Source: Gymnopilus junonius | Lineage: Eukaryota; Basidiomycota; Agaricomycetes; Agaricales; Galerinaceae | Assembly (NCBI GenBank): GCA_015501075.1 | Contig: JADNYJ010000057.1 | Span: forward strand, 1-64,000 | Direction of reading: 5' to 3' | Length of the DNA: 64,000 nt | Shown: one piece after another, positions 44,237 through 55,599 of the stretch | How the letters are laid out: every line of letters begins with the position of its first letter | How positions within the stretch are numbered: position 1 is the first letter of the stretch | Program-made: the position numbers and the translations under genes | The notes under the pieces: model-generated | Databases searched by the model: none | The model's input: only the letters and a program-made list of their open reading frames with translations | What the model was told of the DNA's origin: nothing

Positions 44237-47071
44237 TCAGGAAAACATAGAGGTTATGACGGGATGCAAATGCCCATCCCGAATAGCCTGAAAGAATGAT
44301 TGAGCCGTTGAAAACCATAACAGTTATAAATGAAAATACCTCATATATCTTCGAGATATTTTGACCAATGGAAATCTCGCCGACTCCGTCGGCAAACTGT
44401 ACGTGATTTTCGGCGCCGTGCATCTTGACATTAAGGTCCTTGCGGATGTATTCGTACATTATTCTCGTCTTTCCGAGTTCAGACGACGCAGGTGCCGGTC
44501 CACGTAAGCCGGTTAAGAACTCCTTGCGCAGCCTCTCGTGCAAACTGTTCGCCCTTGCAGCGATAGAAGACCGTAATCTGTTCAAAGAGTCGAAAGATGG
44601 GCCAGGGGTGTTGAGAGTATCAGCTTCGCCGAAGAAGTCAAGGATTATGGGAGCTATGGAGGCTGCGATGGCATGCATTTGATCAGCGCTGTCCATGACT
44701 GTGGTCTTATCGAAAGTATGTTTCATGGTTTTGAACAACTTTATAGAAAGAGGCAGGTCCTTGGGCAAAGATAAGAATGAGCCTAGAGAAGACGCTAGTT
44801 CTTCTTGCAAAATTCCTTCGAGCCCGCGAAGGAATTCGGTACGGAGTGTCCTTAGATCCAACGCTGAATAGAACATTAGCGTAGGAACGATACGATAGTA
44901 AACCATCCAGACTACCTTGGCAAAGGAGGTATAAATAAGTAGCGGAGAGCATTGATAAGACGTCCAAAGCAGTGATTGTGGCACGTGCAGATATCAAAGC
45001 CAATGAGCTGAAATCAAATCAGGCGTTAAATAAGTAGGAATACCGCAAAGGTTCATACATACTTCACTGCTTGGTTGTGCATCTCTGCCGACTGAATATG
45101 GGTCGATACAGGGGCTGCAAGGTATCCTAGCTCTGCAACATAGGCAGCAGTAGCGATATCAGTTCCCTTGCCGTGATAATTCAATGAAGGATCGGTGGCA
45201 GCAAGGGAAGGAGGAAGACCGTTGTTCAGGGCAGGGTTGCAAAGTTCAGTGCTCTGAGCAAACAAGAGTTTTCCAATGTGATGCAGAGCGAGACGAGTCT
45301 TTTCCATAGCATTGGTTACAGCCATTGCCTGGAAATTTCCTCCGTGATGAATGATGCCTGTATCGCTTTCGATAAGGGGGTTGTCGGTGGCTGAATTGAG
45401 GAAGGTTAGCTATAAAAAATTCAGGTGATGATAGATCTTTACTAACTAGAATTGCATTCTTGGGTGATAGCAGACAATGCAGAAAGTATATCTTCGATTT
45501 GGGGTCCCAAAAATTGGGGCGATGTTCGCAGGGGATAACGATCCTGTCTTAGTGAGTACTTATCCTGCTCAAGACCGACTTCTTCTTCATGCAGCTGCGC
45601 CAACTTGCTGCCTTCAAGGAGATTATAAAGATTTTGCGCACATTCCACCTAGAGTAAACATTGCTTTCAGGATGATTCTGCGGAAAGCTTCGCGAGTGGA
45701 CAGACCTGTCCAGGATGAGGGCGTGCGGTGGCGTGAATAAAAGATACGTAGGATGCGCGAGTTCCATTTAGTGCCTCTGTACCCATGGCGGTGCAAACTT
45801 GGGCAAGAAGAGCGAGATTCACAGCATCTTCGACTGCTAGAGCTGCGACCGCGGCAGATACAGCAGTGCCGTTCACTAATCCTAAATGCTCTTTGGATGC
45901 CAGAGCGATAGGTTCGATTGAATGACTGCGCAGCACGTCACCAGAGGGTCCTTTCCGTCGTGGACCGAAGGATGTGGGTCCGTGGTAAACTTGGATGGCA
46001 GGATTACCGACTACTCTTTCGTCAGATGAAGGTAGACAACTCTTTTGCTGAGATGCATACCTAGAGCCCCAGCAATATATGATAGAGGTGAAAGATCTAG
46101 GGTTGCAAGGAAAGAATGAGACGGAATGGTCGTACAGCAGGAACTAACTTTAGCAGACCTCCAGATGCGGATATACTTCCACGAAGAGGAATCACTGGGA
46201 CAATATCAGCAGATATAAGGTCGTTCATTTTCTCAATGAGCTCCCATCTGATGAGCCTTTTCAGCGTCCAAGGTGATGTCATCTGATATGTCAAACAAAC
46301 CTAACGCCTGAATGCCCACGAATAAGTGAATTCATTCTGATTACAATGGCGGCGCTACAGACATAAACGATTCACTGAGTCGACCTCAATTCAGAAGAAA
46401 CGAAATAAACTGACCGAACCCAAGACTCAGGCATGGTAGTCGACGTACTGGGGTCCTGAAGAGGGAGAATAGCAGGTGAATGGTCCGAAGTTGGCAGAAT
46501 ACCGATATGTTGGTGCTGAAGAAGGGCATGACCAAGAGCCAAAGGTTTGTCGGTACGAGTATCAGCTAGATAAGAAGGTAAGACCGCCAGTGTATTAGCA
46601 CTTGACTATGGCTATGAACTCACCACTGCCACCGAAACCAGTGGACAGGCCATAAATGCTAGCACCACTGGCAACCTTGTCAACAACTACCTGGCGACTC
46701 TTGTCAACGCGTTCCTTGATCGTCTTAGAATCATCGAGCTGGACGAAGGCAGAATGTCGCGCTACAGCAACGACAGCAGTGGTGCTGAGGGTATATCCAT
46801 CAACCTTCACAGGTTGGGCACTGTAAGTCACCTAACGTTAGACGGTAGAGGGTGAAAGCCACGACAAAGGGTCATACTCGTATTTCGCAAGATCCTTCCG
46901 AGCCTCAAGGAACTTCGATAACAACGTAAGCGAAGGATGAGGACCAGTAGGGAGGACTGGACGGTTCAAAGGAGGAGGGAGATTGCCATTCATGACTTTA
47001 ACGCCGTTAACGTATTTGAAAGAGCTTTCGTGAGCAGTGTCGTCGAGAACCATTGGCAATTGATGTTCCAT
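44237..47071 (-). CDS. PAL: Phenylalanine ammonia-lyase
   Basis: Converts L-phenylalanine to trans-cinnamate and ammonia; entry point to phenylpropanoid metabolism and, in fungi, to Phe catabolism. The start at 47071 encodes [20 protein letters not shown]. Motifs in order: the catalytic Tyr loop [38 protein letters not shown]; the MIO triad Ala-Ser-Gly in [20 protein letters not shown], split by an intron directly after the Gly codon; [43 protein letters not shown]; and [19 protein letters not shown]. The C-terminal shielding region ends [11 protein letters not shown] at 44237. About eight short introns. All MIO and active-site elements are present, so an active enzyme is expected. Length (about 730 residues) is normal for fungal PAL. 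Confidence 0.93.
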
Positions 47072-48850
47072 ATCATACTGGCATTTTGGAGCCCTTTATA
47101 ACAGCCCATTAGAAGATACGGATGAGATCCGCGACTGAGACACCCTATCTGGAATTATGCGAGTGGATAGATATAGAAAATAGGTTCGTTACCAAACTTA
47201 TGAGAGACTTCCAGTACCCAGCCCCATCATTTCTGGGTAACAGGTCGGCGCAATAGATGGGAAAGCATGGCTACCCCTTCATATTCGGTGGATTTGAATC
47301 ATATATGGCAACTGAAGGTAGATAATATGTCCTGCGCTTCGAAAAGAACACTGTCAATGAAATCGAACAGTGCTTTGGCAATACATCCATACTGTAGACC
47401 CATACAAATGGATAGGGCTTCCAGACCTTGGGCCACCTTCATAACCCGAGAAATGCACGGTGACAGGACCTATTATCCTATTAGCAGCAAGACTTGGTGC
47501 AGCGTTCTTATCGCCACCTTTCCCAACAGCGCATCATGATCAAAATCGTGCTTCCTTCTAAGCGTTCGATAAGATATGGGGCCACTTAAGGTCCTTCTTT
47601 ATCACGACACTAGGTATGAGAAAGTGCGCCTTCGAATGTTCCAGAGAGGCCAAAGCGATCAGAGTCACAAAGGTGACGGCGGTCAAGGTAGATGTCATTG
47701 GTTGATGATCCACCCGAATAGTAAGCCGCTCTACCTAGTATGTCGATATCGTACCCTGCCTGTCTGTCTACTCCAATGAATGCTCTTGGGACGCGCTCCG
47801 ACCGCACGAATGTACCACATGCATTCATGAGCTCGGCTTTCACCACGACTGCCAAATTCATACGGAAGACCGTGAAGCCTTTTTTTTTTTGGTTTCAAGG
47901 CCTTTAACGCGCCATCATCCATGTACAGTATGACGGTTCGATTTCTTCTCCTCCATCATCTACGGCCTAGTTGCTCCCTCGGATCTTGCATCAGAAAGTT
48001 CTGGAGAGACTGGGAAGAGCAAAAGAGGGCATGATAAGATCCGAGCATAAAATTCGAGGGTACAAATCTGCGTTTCCTTCTGTTACGTCGACGTCATCCA
48101 AGAGGGTCCGTATTCCCAGGTAAAAGGGACGTAGAAGCAAAGTGTACTGGCAGTGTATTCAATACGCCTCTGGCGTGAGACATACTCGGAGGCTGCTCCT
48201 CGACTGCCTTTGGATCTGGGACGCTGGAATCGAGTTCTAAAGCCATTCTCTTGGATATTATGTATAGATAGATTGGATTGGAGAGTAAAGGTCAGAAAGG
48301 TCCGAGTCGCCATTGACCTGCGTCCTTCTTTGTATCGAACGTTCGCAAGCTTGTATGGGGTCATAGGCAAAGTTGAAGCCGGCGATCAAGCGCTAATTTA
48401 CTGTAGTTCGCACGGAGACCCTAACTAAAATGTACTGTACACCTTCGTTCTTCATGTCTGGTTGACCTTTGGAAGGCTGTGGCTTAAGATTAAAGCCGTA
48501 GCAAACGTTACGATATACTTTTTGTCCAGAACCGTACTACGAAGGAATTCGTGTCAAGTTTCTTTTAACGTTCGCTTTGGACTCACCTACGGACGATGTT
48601 TATCGAATCGTATGAGAACGTATCGACAACTTTGCATTTTTACACGTTCAGGATCTTGTCATGTTTTTCTTCGAACGATTGCTATGACTTCGAGTTGCGG
48701 CGGCAGCGGGCGAGGTGAGGGTTCATTTCAGAGATGATCCGGTTGCTGATTAGATAGGATATAGTTGCCTTTTCTGTTACTTTACTGACGTCAGCAAGGG
48801 ACCGATAACGGTCTAGCCTGTCCTTGGTTTGTTTCCCCAATACATACAAT
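47072..48850. other. Gene-poor stretch, PAL upstream region
   Basis: About 1.8 kb without a gene I can support. It must contain the PAL promoter. Several short ORFs on both strands (for example minus 48083-48370 and 47610-47861, plus 48153-48428) show no known motif. A pure T run lies near 47881. If the TCP11-like gene once had an upstream exon, it would be expected here, but none was recognised. Confidence 0.45.
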
Positions 48851-48852
48851 TA

Positions 48853-49630
48853 GTGCTGTGTTGGATTGCTATTTCGCCATGTTACCAACGTGAGATTGGT
48901 TTGGGGTCTGCTGTGACGTTAGAAACCCATGTTACTAACTGTTATTTTGTTACATAATCATCCAAAATAAGAAAAAATTTCGGCGTTAGATAACACGTAA
49001 ATAACGTCGGACTGAGGTAAATAACACGTTAATAACCTACGACACCTAAAAGAAACTGTCGACACTACACTCGCCCAGTTTTCCGACTACCTTTGCTGGT
49101 TTATCTCAACAGCCCTGACACTATCTGCGCCAATCCTTCGCTTCCTGGCTATCATTGTCGAGGATTTTTGCTTGCACCAAGTCAAGGAGGTGAACAAGTG
49201 TGATGTCATTGCCAGAATTTTTGAACTTTTCAGCGAGATCAAGGAGATCGGCAAGATCTCCTTGAGATAACATGTCCAGGAGTTGATAACAAGGTAGTCG
49301 TGTTGTTATTTCAAAGTTTTCGAGCAATACAGCAAAATTTCGAGTGCCGGAGTAATGCCGGAGTTGTCTAATTTGGAGGCACGTGACGTCCGAACGGACG
49401 CGCGCACCCAAAAAATCAAGCTATACTTAATGGTCAAATTTAATGGGTATCACTCTGCCAAATTGCATATAATAAATTATCAGAATGACTCGACAGCTCT
49501 GCTGATGCTTTGAGAGTTTCTCACAGTTTCTAACATGCAGTTTTTGACCCCCCCATGTTAGAAACGTTACTAACATGTTATTAACACGTGATATACTGGT
49601 CTGTTACTAACATAGAGCCAAACACAGCAC
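48853..49630. mobile_element. Non-autonomous DNA transposon with TA target duplication
   Basis: A 778-bp element bounded by GTGCTGTGTT at the left and its reverse complement at the right, with TA on each side (48851-48852 and 49631-49632). Inside each end are degenerate subterminal repeats built on GTTACTAACA and ACACGTTAATAAC, present in both orientations. The 10-bp perfect TIR decays quickly, unlike the near-identical arms of the 15.2-kb element, so this copy is older or of a short-TIR type. TA duplication suggests a Tc1/mariner-type mobiliser. No transposase domain was recognised in the interior. Confidence 0.65.
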
Positions 49631-49642
49631 TACTATGATACA

Positions 49643-51396
49643 ATGTCAGGTTCTGAGCCTTTGCTCGTTGACCATGCATCCCTTGCCGTTCTCCCACAGA
49701 GCTCATTGATGCCCTCAACCAAACTTATTTTCTGCACCTTCTTCGTCACCGAGCCCAGAAGGTCATACCACCAGGGAAGTCCTTGTTATCCATGATGACA
49801 CAGGCAAATTTCAAGGCGTCTGACGACGACAAGCCTAAACAGAACGAACAAGCGCAGATTGCAGGCCGCGTCAGGGAGGTGGCTCATCAGGCGTTTTGGA
49901 ACGAGGTGATTGTAATTTGTCTGCCTCTCATCGTCTTTGCTCATAGCATCACTTAGGCGGTAGAGGCGCTCTCGTCGCCTCTACCCTCTGTTCAGTTATT
50001 ACGTTTGAAACGATTGTATTTTGATTTATATGAAGCTCTATCCCCCCTATTTCCTCCCAACCACCCGGTACTTGCCTCCTTGACATCTCCGTTACCTCCC
50101 ACATCGTCACCACTCCACTCGAGCATTAATACGCTCAAAGAAGTTCTTGTCGCGTTGCGCCATAGATGCGCACCTATTAGGGATCAGGCTATAGATGACC
50201 TGCTTACCTCGCTATCCCTTCCTCCCGAACCAGTCCATCCCGTTCATACCAGTATTTCGTCAGACTCTGGCAGCAGTCCACCCACACCATTAGCAGAGTT
50301 TGTTGTTGGCAATCTCAGAACAATTCTCGAACTCGCAGAGGACATGAAAACAGATCTTAACACCTTTATCCTTGGGTCCATGACAGACGCCCAGTTGCGG
50401 GGCTTGCTATTGAACGACGTCAAGGTACGAGAACGTGAGCTTGTTCTCAATATATGGGACGGGAAAGATGTCGTACGAGCAAATTGGCGAGCCTGGATTG
50501 CTGAGCTTCCATCCACGAATGCTACTGCTTTTGAGGAACAGAAATGGATACGCAAGCTTTTCTATTCGCTAGAGTCGGATAAAGCAGTCCGTTGCATCCT
50601 ACCTTCTGTCCAGGCGCAGGGAACGCAACCAGACGGTATCGAGAGCTTCGAGCCCCATGACACTCAAGCCGTTAAGCTAAACCAATTGCCTCCTCAACTC
50701 TTTTTCTCGACTCCGACGCTACTATACATTCAAAATTACATTCAAGCCATCGTGATAGCCGCTGTACTGCGTTCCCTGACACGCCTTTCTCCCCCTCCTG
50801 GTAGTCCAGAACCCGCTGTTACTGTGGAAAATATACGATCCGAATTCATGTCTAGGATATGGGCACTTTTGAAGACAGAGGTAGACGAAGACCAGACTTC
50901 CCGTAATGCGGAGATAGATGGGGTTGGCCAGACAAAATTGATAAACCTGGCGGACGAAGTTGTAAGTGCACGTAGACGTGCATCTGGCGCCCCATCAGTT
51001 TCCATTCTTGATCCCACAGAAGAGAAACGGCTCCGGGCGGCTGTCGAGCAGACCTTACGGTACGAAGACCCTGTTTTCGCATTGTTGAAGAAGCGCCTTA
51101 TTGGTGCTCTGGAAAAGCGGCTGCTCATCCATTCCGAGCACAATGGTCAATCGATGATACCAGTCCGGATGCAAACAGGAAAAGATCTCTTGTCAGAGAG
51201 AGGGGGCAAGAGACCGCGGCTCATGTTGCCAGAGTCGGTGGTTTCTGGGTCCTCAAGGGAAGAGGCAGCAAATATGGGAGGGGTTGTAGTTCCTGGATTT
51301 GAAGACAAAGTATTGCAGGATGCCATCGAGGAGATTTTACAGAAGATAGCAGGCTGTGTAACATGGGTAGAAGGAATCTGGGGAGACCTAGTGTAG
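49643..51396 (+). CDS. TCP11/Sok1-like protein, possibly N-terminally truncated
   Basis: Member of the T-complex protein 11 family; fission yeast Sok1 acts in cAMP/PKA signalling. The conserved part begins ELIDALNQTYFLHLLRHRAQ and KVIPPGKSLL, then REVAHQAFWNE, an intron (about 49906-49957), and a long helical exon: ALRHRCAPIRDQAIDDLLTS, TFILGSMTDAQLRGLLLNDV, YIQNYIQAIVIAAVLRSLTR, FALLKKRLIGALEKRLL and the C-terminal VLQDAIEEILQKIAGCVTWV. The only local start I can join in frame is ATG at 49643, spliced after seven bases (ATGTCAG, donor GTTCTG) to the acceptor at 49705. That start lies 12 bases beyond the right end of the TA-flanked transposon. Relatives usually have a long Pro/Ser-rich N-terminus, missing here. 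Confidence 0.75.
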
Positions 51397-51475
51397 GAAG
51401 CTTAGTCAGCTGACGTAAGGACACATAGCGTATTCCAGTTTTGGTAATGGGGCATTTCAGACTGCAACTCTCTTG

Positions 51476-53469
51476 ATGTCCTCAGCGACCACTGCGCCGT
51501 CCTCATTACCGTCAGTGTTATCAGATCCAACGCCTGCCCGTCGTATCAACCCCATTCTTGCTTTTATTATTGGCCTTGCTATTATCATAGGCGCCTCTAT
51601 TCTTAATGCTGCTGGCCTCAATCTCACTAAACTAGACCATGTATGTCGTCCAGCTCTTGTTCTGTGGTCTGCAGTTCACTCTTGTGAAGGTTCGGGCCAG
51701 CTCGATACCAAAGGCAGCGAGGAGGAGGGATTGGATGCGACCGTTATGGCTTCTCGGAATGCTGCTCTATATGTCAGTTCTTCCATCGGTATTCTCCTGT
51801 CTGCTGACCTGATGCCGTACAGTCTATCTCAATTAATAGGAAGTACTCTCGCACTTGAATATATGCGCGCCGGTTGGTACATCTCGCCTATGCCTCAGTA
51901 GCTGTATTCTTAATTTTACTCTTGTGCAGAGTACGTCGCACCACTTGGTTCCACCTCTCTGGTCTTCAATTTTCTCTTTGCCCGCTTTCTTGTCGGAACT
52001 CCAGTCACAAGTACCGACATCTATGTATATCTTTCTGCTGCCAATCTACACACTTCGTTCTGACCTGTTCTATGCAAAGGGAACTATTGTCGTCATTCTC
52101 GGCGTCGTCGGCATCGTTGCTTTCGGATCCATCAACAGCGGGCTTACCAGTGCTACTGACGTTACCCATATCACGTATCTGTGGCGTCGCGGTGGCTGGC
52201 TAAGCTACTTCTTTGCCATGTCCTTTGCGCTCTTTTTCCTTCTCATCTTCACAACCAGGCTCGATGCAGTGCTCACCTCCAGAGCAGACCTAGCTGCGGT
52301 TCCCTTTTCAGCTACTCGGCCTTTGCAGGGTCCTGGTTTACCACCACCAAACGTCTCGTTCTCTTCTGCGACACGGAGGCGCTCAAGGTTAGGCAAGGTA
52401 TTCGGTGTCTTTGCTGCACTACAGGGTGGGTGGGATGCGGCTATGAATTGGACTTCCGATAGACTAGAAGAATGGGCTGCCCCAAAAGACGACAAACAGG
52501 TTGCATGGACCTTGGGTATTGGTTGGGCTTGCTGTGGTGGTGGTCTCGCTGGCGGATGTTTGGTATTCGCTAAAGCCACGTGAGTGCTTTTTTAAAGTGA
52601 TATGAATGACACTGATATGCGTCCTTACGTTAATCAGTGTCAAGTTACTGTCTGGATCATTATCTCACGAAAACCCTGGAAATCAATTTGGGCATGCAGC
52701 GCCCATCTTCACCATTATTCTGCTTTCTGTCACAGCCGTACTTCAGATCATCTGCCTAAATCGTGGTTTGAAAGTGTACGATTCGACGCTAGTGGTCCCT
52801 GTATTTTATGGCGTATACACAGCAACTGGGTGGTTAGATTCCCTGATATTCAACGACGAAGTAGGGGCGTATAAATCATGGACTCTCTTCTTGATTTTCG
52901 TCTCCATTCTCGTTTTAATATCTGGCGTCGTTCTGCTTACGCATAAAAAGCCCGAACCCGTTACAGGCAAAATAAAATCCAATGCACTACCAAGGAGGCG
53001 GCGAAAAGCTCGAAAAGGCAAGATGATGGGGCAAAATGGCGTAAATGGACATGTCGGGGATGAAGAAGACGAGGAAGAAAATGGGCATCCTGATGCAGAG
53101 AATGAGGTGTTATGGGGTGTAGGAGACGCAAGTGATGAGGGTGATGACGAGGATGACGAGGGCGAAGACGAAGACGTGGATCATCATCAACATCCTCTAC
53201 ATAAAGCTTTACCAACAGGACGTATAGCTGGTACGGGATCGACAACGAAGGGACCACAAGGAGGCTCCAGGACTGCCGTGAATGAGCAAACAGTGTTAGT
53301 TGGCTCCGAAGAAAATGATGAAATTTTGGGTAACAGACTTGGTGGATTGGGTTTGAGAGCTGTTGACGATAGAAGATCGAGGAGGTCGATGGACCCTTTT
53401 AGGGATGAGGAACAAGAGCTAGACGACTTTTCTAGTGTTGGTTTGCAATCTAGCCGGACACAACGATAG
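51476..53469 (+). CDS. NIPA-like magnesium transporter (DUF803)
   Basis: Polytopic membrane protein of the NIPA/DUF803 group in the drug/metabolite-transporter fold, associated with Mg2+ transport at endosomes and the plasma membrane. The start at 51476 encodes MSSATTAPSSLPSV before TM1 (ILAFIIGLAIIIGASILNAA). Further membrane segments include LSQLIGSTLALEYMRAEYVA, STSLVFNFLFARFLVG, GTIVVILGVVGIVAFGSINS, FAMSFALFFLLIFTTRL, FTIILLSVTAVLQIICLNRG and TLFLIFVSILVLISGVVLL, with the typical YDSTLVVPVFYGVYTATGWL between them. A large loop near 52270-52500 and an acidic tail with long Glu/Asp runs (about 53050-53190) are disordered. Introns near 51640-51740, 51770-51830, 51875-51930, 52024-52078 and 52580-52640. 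Ion selectivity is inferred from the family. Confidence 0.85.
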
Positions 53470-53798
53470 CCCCTAGTTCGATTCTCTCTTCAGATTGGAC
53501 TTTGACCAAAACCCAGTACACCAACTATCGGATTTTTATGCTAGATAATGAATGAGACGAGAGGCAAGACCTTTGGTTATTATGGGGTGACGACGGACAG
53601 TACATCACATATCTATGCTTCCTATTCTACAGTATCTATCCTTCTACCGTCGTAATATGGGCACTCGCATACTACATAGGAAAGCTCTGACGGTTTCCGA
53701 TAGGATTAATTCATGTACTGCAAGGTCGTTTAAATAAAATTAGGATTACGATTCAGCGTCGTGTGAAGCGGAAATATACCATTGCTTAGCATGTTGGG

Positions 53799-55483
53799 CT
53801 ACTTTCCACACCCTGGGCAGCAATGTACGACATCGTGAACAAAGACATCGCATTCCGAGCAAAAATCGTTATGGCAGTCTGGGCACCGATATCGACCAAC
53901 AGGGCTCAAACCTTCTTTTGCTGGTGCCGCTTTCGTGGGGAACGGACGGGCACAGGCATGGCACGCAGTTGAGCCTTCCAGGATGTCCGATTCGTTTTGA
54001 CTAGATTTTTTGACGAAAATAAATCCCAGCTGCCCTCCATAAGACAAAAAATAAGTAACTTACACAGCATCGTAAGGTTTCACAGGGAATAAGTGATGGT
54101 AACTACGCGCAAGATGGGGCGAACTGACAATCATCAAGCCACAGATGTCGCAGTCAGTTGGCACGTCGCATACTTTCGATAAGCAACGTGGACAGAGGAA
54201 GCCCTGACTTTTCATCTCAGAGTGACAAACACAGAGACTCCGCGGAGAAGCATCTGGAAGACGCGTCGGGAAGCCCATCATCATGAGGTCGGCGGCGGGA
54301 TTTGTTGTGCCCGTCCCTGCGGTGCGCGTTATCGCGCGTTGTGCGGGAGGAGGCACAAGCTCGAAAAGTAGGTCTTTGAAATGGCCCTCATTCATGGCTA
54401 CCCCGAATTGACCTACCTTGTAGAATAATGAGAATCTGATGCAGCCAACGTAACGGAAATGGAGGAAGAGATAAATCGAAAACTCACCGCCTGTTTTGTC
54501 GCATAGGTCGCGACAAATTTTCATCTCTGCTGCTAATGCTACAACGGAGATGCGAACTTTGCTCTTGAAGCAAGACTCTAGCGTATCGTGAATATTACCT
54601 GGGTCACAGGTGGTGAGTGAGCCGAAAATTATAAGGATCTCGCGCGAAGAATGAGTCGGTAGGTGGCTTGAAGGGGCAGTGATTCAGTCCAATGCGTTTC
54701 GTCGGTTCAGTGACCCATACCTCATGGTGCCGCATGCTATCTCGATGGCATTTTGAAGACTCGGCTCCCCTGTAGGCTCGAGTTTAATACGGTCTGATAT
54801 TGACTTCAACACCTCCTGTGGGTTTCCTGCAAAGGGATTTGAGTACTCCGCAGAACGGCAATGAATAGACAGCACAGACCTGACATTTCTCCTATGCGTT
54901 CTCCGAGCCCTGCGCGCATTCCTACAACGCCAATTTGCCCCAAAGGGTTCTGGTCGAACCATTCCGTGATGAATTCGCGTGCGTACTGGAGCATCAAATC
55001 GAAACGGGTCGGCCGCATGTCTCTGTCCATCATGGCAGAAGATAGGTCGAGAATTAGAATAAGATGACGAATTATGGTCCGCCGTATTGCAGAAGCAGGT
55101 GCCAAAAGCCTGAAAGATAGTGGAAAATGAGGCGCGTAGTTAGATACGAAATGCCTCAGTACATACCTTCGTCTCCTTCCCCTGGCCATGAGGTCTTCGA
55201 CGGATGTCTGGAGACTACCAGCTTCATCTTCTTGTACCGTGTCCCAGGAACGAGTAAATGATGCTTCCCAAGTATAAGCTTGCTGTATTCAGGGATGAGG
55301 CGAAGTACTATTCGGACACACAAGCTTACTGACTTCCTTTGCTTTTGCTTTGCCTTTGTCCTGTTTTCGTTTGTCGGTGGCCTTGCCTTTTCTATTTCTT
55401 CCTTTGCTTATGTTCCCTAGTTCTATAGAGATATCAGAGTAATCAGAGTCAATGTCCATGTCGTCAATATGTTTGGGAGGCAT
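53799..55483 (-). CDS. SSL1: TFIIH core subunit Ssl1/p44
   Basis: Non-enzymatic subunit of the TFIIH core that binds and stimulates the XPD/Rad3 helicase in transcription initiation and nucleotide excision repair. The start at 55483 encodes [18 protein letters not shown] and a Lys-rich run. The von Willebrand A domain shows [20 protein letters not shown] (metal-site-like DLSSA), [35 protein letters not shown], then [18 protein letters not shown]. The zinc region follows: [38 protein letters not shown], and a C-terminal C4-type domain [11 protein letters not shown] to [18 protein letters not shown] ending HCCPGCGK. About seven introns. All cysteine pairs expected of p44 are present. It is divergent from the amidohydrolase gene with 116 bases between start codons. 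Confidence 0.93.
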
Positions 55484-55599
55484 GTTGTTGTGGAGGGTTT
55501 GAAGAGAGTGTCACAAGAGGAACCGAAATAGCATCCGGGGGCCGGCCCGGACTAAGATGTAGGCTGCTTGTGCAGTGCAGGTTGCGTTCTGCACGACTC

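Noticed and set aside
47267..48737. Cluster of short ORFs on both strands upstream of PAL
   Set aside because: No ORF exceeds 100 codons, none shows a known motif, and joining them with introns gave no recognisable protein. Reported only as a gene-poor stretch.
52961..53257. Minus-strand His/Arg-rich ORF
   Set aside because: Antisense of the acidic tail of the NIPA-like transporter; composition is explained by the Glu/Asp codons on the other strand.
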